The notes under the pieces were generated by a model, which saw only the letters and a list, made by a program, of their open reading frames with translations, had not been told where the DNA came from and ran no database searches. From contig JAJDJF010000001.1 in NCBI GenBank assembly GCA_030267065.1, positions 80,448 through 144,447 on the forward strand: a stretch of DNA of 64,000 bases. Reading direction: 5' to 3'. Below, piece after piece: positions 60,992-64,000 of this stretch; position 1 is the first letter of the stretch, and the number at the start of each line of letters is the position of its first letter. Source of the DNA: Desulfovibrio sp. OttesenSCG-928-C06 (GTDB lineage Bacteria > Desulfobacterota > Desulfovibrionia > Desulfovibrionales > Desulfovibrionaceae). The position numbers and the translations under genes were made by a program.

Positions 60992-63900
60992 CTAGCGCCT
61001 ATGGACTGAACAGCGCTGCGGCACCGGGCCACGGCAGGGGCACGCCCTTCAGGGTGGTTGGCTGGCAAAATGATTTTCTGGCAACCATGCTGGACCACGC
61101 GCTGGCGGAATCCGGCGGTAATCTGTCCGGTTGCCTGTTCATTTTTCCGCACGCAAGGCCGGCCCTGTATCTGGAACGGCTTTTGCGGCAGGATACGCGC
61201 ATCACCAAGCCCATCCTGATGCCGGAAATCATGCCAGTACACAGTGTGTTCCAAAAAATCCGGCTTGAGCTTGCAGAACCCGCCCTCACAGCGGGAAAGC
61301 TGGACCAAATCGGCCTCTTGCTGGAATGCGTGCGCGCCGAACAGCGCGAGAACCCCGGCAGCATCAATTCTTTGCCAACCACTGATGCGCAGGCCTTTTT
61401 CCCGTGGGGAGTCCGGCTTGCCGATCTGTTCGAAGATTGCTTCATCCACGGCATAAAGCCAACCAACTTCATGTTCATGGAAGGGGAACTGGCCGAGTAC
61501 GCCGCCGCCCTGCTCAGTCGTCTTGGCAGCATTCACTCTGCTTACATGCGTGCACTCAAGGAACGCAACTGGACCACCAGCGCACTGACCGCCTTTGAGA
61601 TTGCGGAACATCTGCGCTCATCCGCCGCGCTGCCGTCTTTTCTGCAGGATAAACGCATTTTCATAGCCGGATTCTACAGTCCCAACGGTACCGAAGATAC
61701 GCTTTTTCGCAGACTCTGGGCAAACGGGGCAGAAATCCTGCTCCACGCCGATCCCGCCCTTACAGAACCGGCCAGCCATACCAGAAAAGTCCACTGGAGC
61801 TGCGCGGGGCTTGAGCAATGGCGGGCAGCCTGGAGAAGTAGCTTTGAGTTACTAGGCCAAAGCACCAGAAGCAAACCGGAATACCATTACTACAGCGGCT
61901 TTGACGTACACTCGCAACTGGCTGCCCTGCAAAAAGTGCTGGGGCAGGATAGTGGCCCGGATGCCGCTTTGCAGCACGACTCAGCAAGCACGGAATATGC
62001 CCTCAACGCCGCGCCGGAAAATGGCGACAATGCCGGAAGCGAAAGCCGCATACAGGAAGGTGACACCGCAGTCATCCTGCCGGATGCGGACCTGCTGTTG
62101 CCGGTGCTGCACCATTTAAGCGAGCGCGAGCTGAACATCTCCATGGGTTTTCCGCTGGAAAAAACCGCGCTGGCACGGCTGCTTGAGTGCATCATCTGCA
62201 TGCAGGAAAACAAACGTCAGGGCGGTTATTACTGGAAGGACTGCGTAAGGCTTATTCGCCACCCGTATGTGAAAATGCTTGAAGGCGACAGGCCGGATGA
62301 CGGGCAAATTGCAGAAGACGGCACCGGCGTATGGCGTTCCTATCTGCACAAGCTGGAAAAGGCCTTGCGTTCTGGCAAGCGCTACCCGGATCTTCCTGCT
62401 GTAATGCGGCAAACCTTGCTGACTCTGGAAAACGAATCCGCGCGTCAGACGGTTTCCGGATTGCTGGAAGCACTTATCCGCTCACTGCTTGAAGACTGGC
62501 GCGAGCTTGCCAGCCTGAGCCAGATGGCTTCGTCACTTGAAACGCTGTGCGCCATGCTCAAAGAGCGCGGCGAGCGCCTCTGGCCCAGCTTCCCTATTGA
62601 TGCCGAGTGCCTTTACCGCTTCATGCAGAATGTTATTCCGCAATTACGCAACTCTGCCCTCAGCTCTGAAACGCTGGCCGAGAACGTACTTTTCACCATT
62701 CTCCGCCAGATGGTGCGGGACGAACGCGTGCCGTTTGACGCCTTCCCGCTCACGGCTCTGCAACTTATGGGCTTGCTGGAATCACGCCTGTTACGCTTTA
62801 AACGCGTCTTCATTCTGGAAGGAACAGACGACCTGTTGCCCGGCGCTGCCTCCAGCGATCCGTTGCTGCCGGACAACCTTCGCCGCGAGCTCGGCCTGCC
62901 AGATCTTTTCCGCAAGCAGCAAATGGTGGCCTATTACTTTTTCCGGCTGCTGAACGGCGCAGAAGAAGTACACCTGTTCTGGGAAGAAGGTATCGAGAGT
63001 CAGGGCTTGCAGGAAGCCAAAAAACTTAAAAGTCGCTTTGTGGAGGAACTGCTCTGGCAGGAGGAGAAAAAAGCCGGAAAGCTGCTTGAGCCGGTACAGT
63101 TCAATTTATCTGGCGCATTACCAGGCAAAGACGCAGCGGCACACGATGGCAAAACAGAAAAAAACTCAGCCTACCTGCAAATTGCCTGCGCTCCGGCAGC
63201 CCTTAACATTACCGATTACCGGCAGCCGCTGGATGGCGAGGCCGGAAAACTCATGAGCGGCTACCTCTCAGGCAAGGCGCTATCTGCAAGTAAAATCAAC
63301 TACTTTCTAACATGCCCACTCACTTTTTATTTGCAGGAACTGGCGCGCCTCAAACCGCTGGACGAAGTGCTTGAGGGCGACGATCCCGGCGAAACCGGGC
63401 AACTGCTGCACGACAGCTTCTCCCGCTTTTACGGCAAAAAACTTGGGCAGCTGCTGCAAAATCAGGAGCAGGAGTGGCCTGAACTTGCGCGCGATTTTCG
63501 CCTGACCATGGACGAAAACCAGATTATCGCCGATTTTCCGCAGGATGCGCAGGCAGCCCTGCGCCGGATAACCCCGCTGCGTCTGGAAAGGTACCTCGGC
63601 AACCAGCCGGGCAATGTAAAAATACTTGCCCTTGAAACCGAAGCCAACGCCAGGCTTACCCTGCCGGACGGCAGTGTGCTTGATTTGACGGGCAGGCTGG
63701 ACCGCCTTGACGAGCGCCCGTTCCCCCAACTGGAAAGCGTGGAACTTGATCCGGACGGCGAGACCGCCTCGGCCCCGGCTGGCAGACAATCATTTGAATT
63801 GCCGGAAAAAGGACTGGTAATTCTGGACTATAAAACAGGCAAGATATCGCCCCCGGTCAAGGGATTCTGGACAGACGACGTACTTTGGGCAAGCATTTTT

Positions 63901-64000
63901 TCCGAGCTTGAAAATATGAAGGCAGGCGCTGAATGTGGCAGCCCGACAAGCAGGGAACAGCAAGAACTGATGCGTCTTGTGGCCGAGCAACTTAACCGGA
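60988..64000 (+). CDS. addB: AddB-like nuclease subunit (truncated by window edge)
   Basis: Read from the ATG at 60988, which overlaps the addA stop, the frame stays open for 1004 codons to the right edge. Early part helicase-like and poorly conserved (LFIFPHARPALYLERLLR); a Walker A loop, present in AddB of Bacillus, was not found. Near the end lie LSASKINYFLTCPLTFYLQE (first Cys of a possible Fe-S cluster), GETGQLLHDSFSRFY, GRLDRLDE and ILDYKTGKI: a PD-(D/E)xK nuclease. The rest, including the other Fe-S cysteines, is beyond the window. Confidence 0.88.
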   Translation, partial: MTSAYGLNSAAAPGHGRGTPFRVVGWQNDFLATMLDHALAESGGNLSGCLFIFPHARPALYLERLLRQDTRITKPILMPEIMPVHSVFQKIRLELAEPALTAGKLDQIGLLLECVRAEQRENPGSINSLPTTDAQAFFPWGVRLADLFEDCFIHGIKPTNFMFMEGELAEYAAALLSRLGSIHSAYMRALKERNWTTSALTAFEIAEHLRSSAALPSFLQDKRIFIAGFYSPNGTEDTLFRRLWANGAEILLHADPALTEPASHTRKVHWSCAGLEQWRAAWRSSFELLGQSTRSKPEYHYYSGFDVHSQLAALQKVLGQDSGPDAALQHDSASTEYALNAAPENGDNAGSESRIQEGDTAVILPDADLLLPVLHHLSERELNISMGFPLEKTALARLLECIICMQENKRQGGYYWKDCVRLIRHPYVKMLEGDRPDDGQIAEDGTGVWRSYLHKLEKALRSGKRYPDLPAVMRQTLLTLENESARQTVSGLLEALIRSLLEDWRELASLSQMASSLETLCAMLKERGERLWPSFPIDAECLYRFMQNVIPQLRNSALSSETLAENVLFTILRQMVRDERVPFDAFPLTALQLMGLLESRLLRFKRVFILEGTDDLLPGAASSDPLLPDNLRRELGLPDLFRKQQMVAYYFFRLLNGAEEVHLFWEEGIESQGLQEAKKLKSRFVEELLWQEEKKAGKLLEPVQFNLSGALPGKDAAAHDGKTEKNSAYLQIACAPAALNITDYRQPLDGEAGKLMSGYLSGKALSASKINYFLTCPLTFYLQELARLKPLDEVLEGDDPGETGQLLHDSFSRFYGKKLGQLLQNQEQEWPELARDFRLTMDENQIIADFPQDAQAALRRITPLRLERYLGNQPGNVKILALETEANARLTLPDGSVLDLTGRLDRLDERPFPQLESVELDPDGETASAPAGRQSFELPEKGLVILDYKTGKISPPVKGFWTDDVLWASIFSELENMKAGAECGSPTSREQQELMRLVAEQLNR

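Noticed and set aside
1-64000. CRISPR arrays, transposases, rRNA and tRNA genes
   Set aside because: Scanned by eye; no regular spacer repeats, transposase motifs or tRNA T-arm patterns besides the tmRNA were found.

Overview
The window looks like ordinary core chromosome of a Gram-negative sulfate reducer of the Desulfovibrionaceae (Desulfovibrio-like). This is inferred from a tmRNA tag ending in YAYAA, a glycine cleavage operon with split GcvP, a DHH-CBS-nucleotidyltransferase fusion protein, the alternative carboxyspermidine route to spermidine, an Mla lipid-transport operon implying an outer membrane, and intergenic stem-loops beginning TGCCTCCGGCG. No CRISPR array, transposase, tRNA or rRNA gene was found. 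I saw no obvious novel defence or mobile system; the interest lies in small non-coding sites and unusual protein architectures.

Region by region. 1-6.2 kb is a patchwork of short genes: the edge-truncated TSCPD gene, a universal stress protein, a flavin-binding PPOX-type protein, an AlkA-like glycosylase, a GNAT acetyltransferase, the tmRNA gene ssrA, a small zinc-ribbon protein, a phage-CI/LexA-type repressor, a membrane-anchored YHS/TRASH protein and folK. Between the repressor and the YHS gene lie a candidate repressor operator (4901-4916) and a 28-bp site (4961-4988) that matches the XerCD dif site. 6.3-16.1 kb runs on the plus strand: xerD, the DHH-CBS-tRNA nucleotidyltransferase fusion, a HIT protein, a lapA-lapB-like pair, mutS and a small lipoprotein. 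16.2-28.9 kb holds a GT92 glycosyltransferase, ychF, pgm, the gcvH-gcvPA-gcvPB-lpd operon, a von Willebrand-like/OmpA fusion protein, queD and an MFS exporter. 29.1-32.7 kb is yajC-secD-secF.

32.9-39.0 kb (minus strand) is a complete spermidine pathway: speA, carboxyspermidine dehydrogenase, carboxyspermidine decarboxylase and agmatinase, with a strong promoter and hairpin-rich leader before speA. 39.4-49.3 kb (plus) carries pyrB-pyrC, a beta-hydroxyacid dehydrogenase, argS, a SPOR-domain protein whose ribosome site sits in a stem, and mlaE-F-D-C-A. 49.4-54.7 kb (minus) is a cpoB-dprA-(small conserved gene)-HDOD-GGDDF-xerC cluster. 54.9-64 kb (plus) holds an unrecognised membrane protein, a 6-phosphofructokinase and addA-addB; addB runs off the right edge.

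A recurring oddity is that many housekeeping enzymes here (MutS, XerC, XerD, DprA, agmatinase, carboxyspermidine decarboxylase, AddA, AddB) carry Ser/Ala/Gly/Asn-rich low-complexity extensions or loop insertions. Function statements rest on motifs read by eye; no database search was run.
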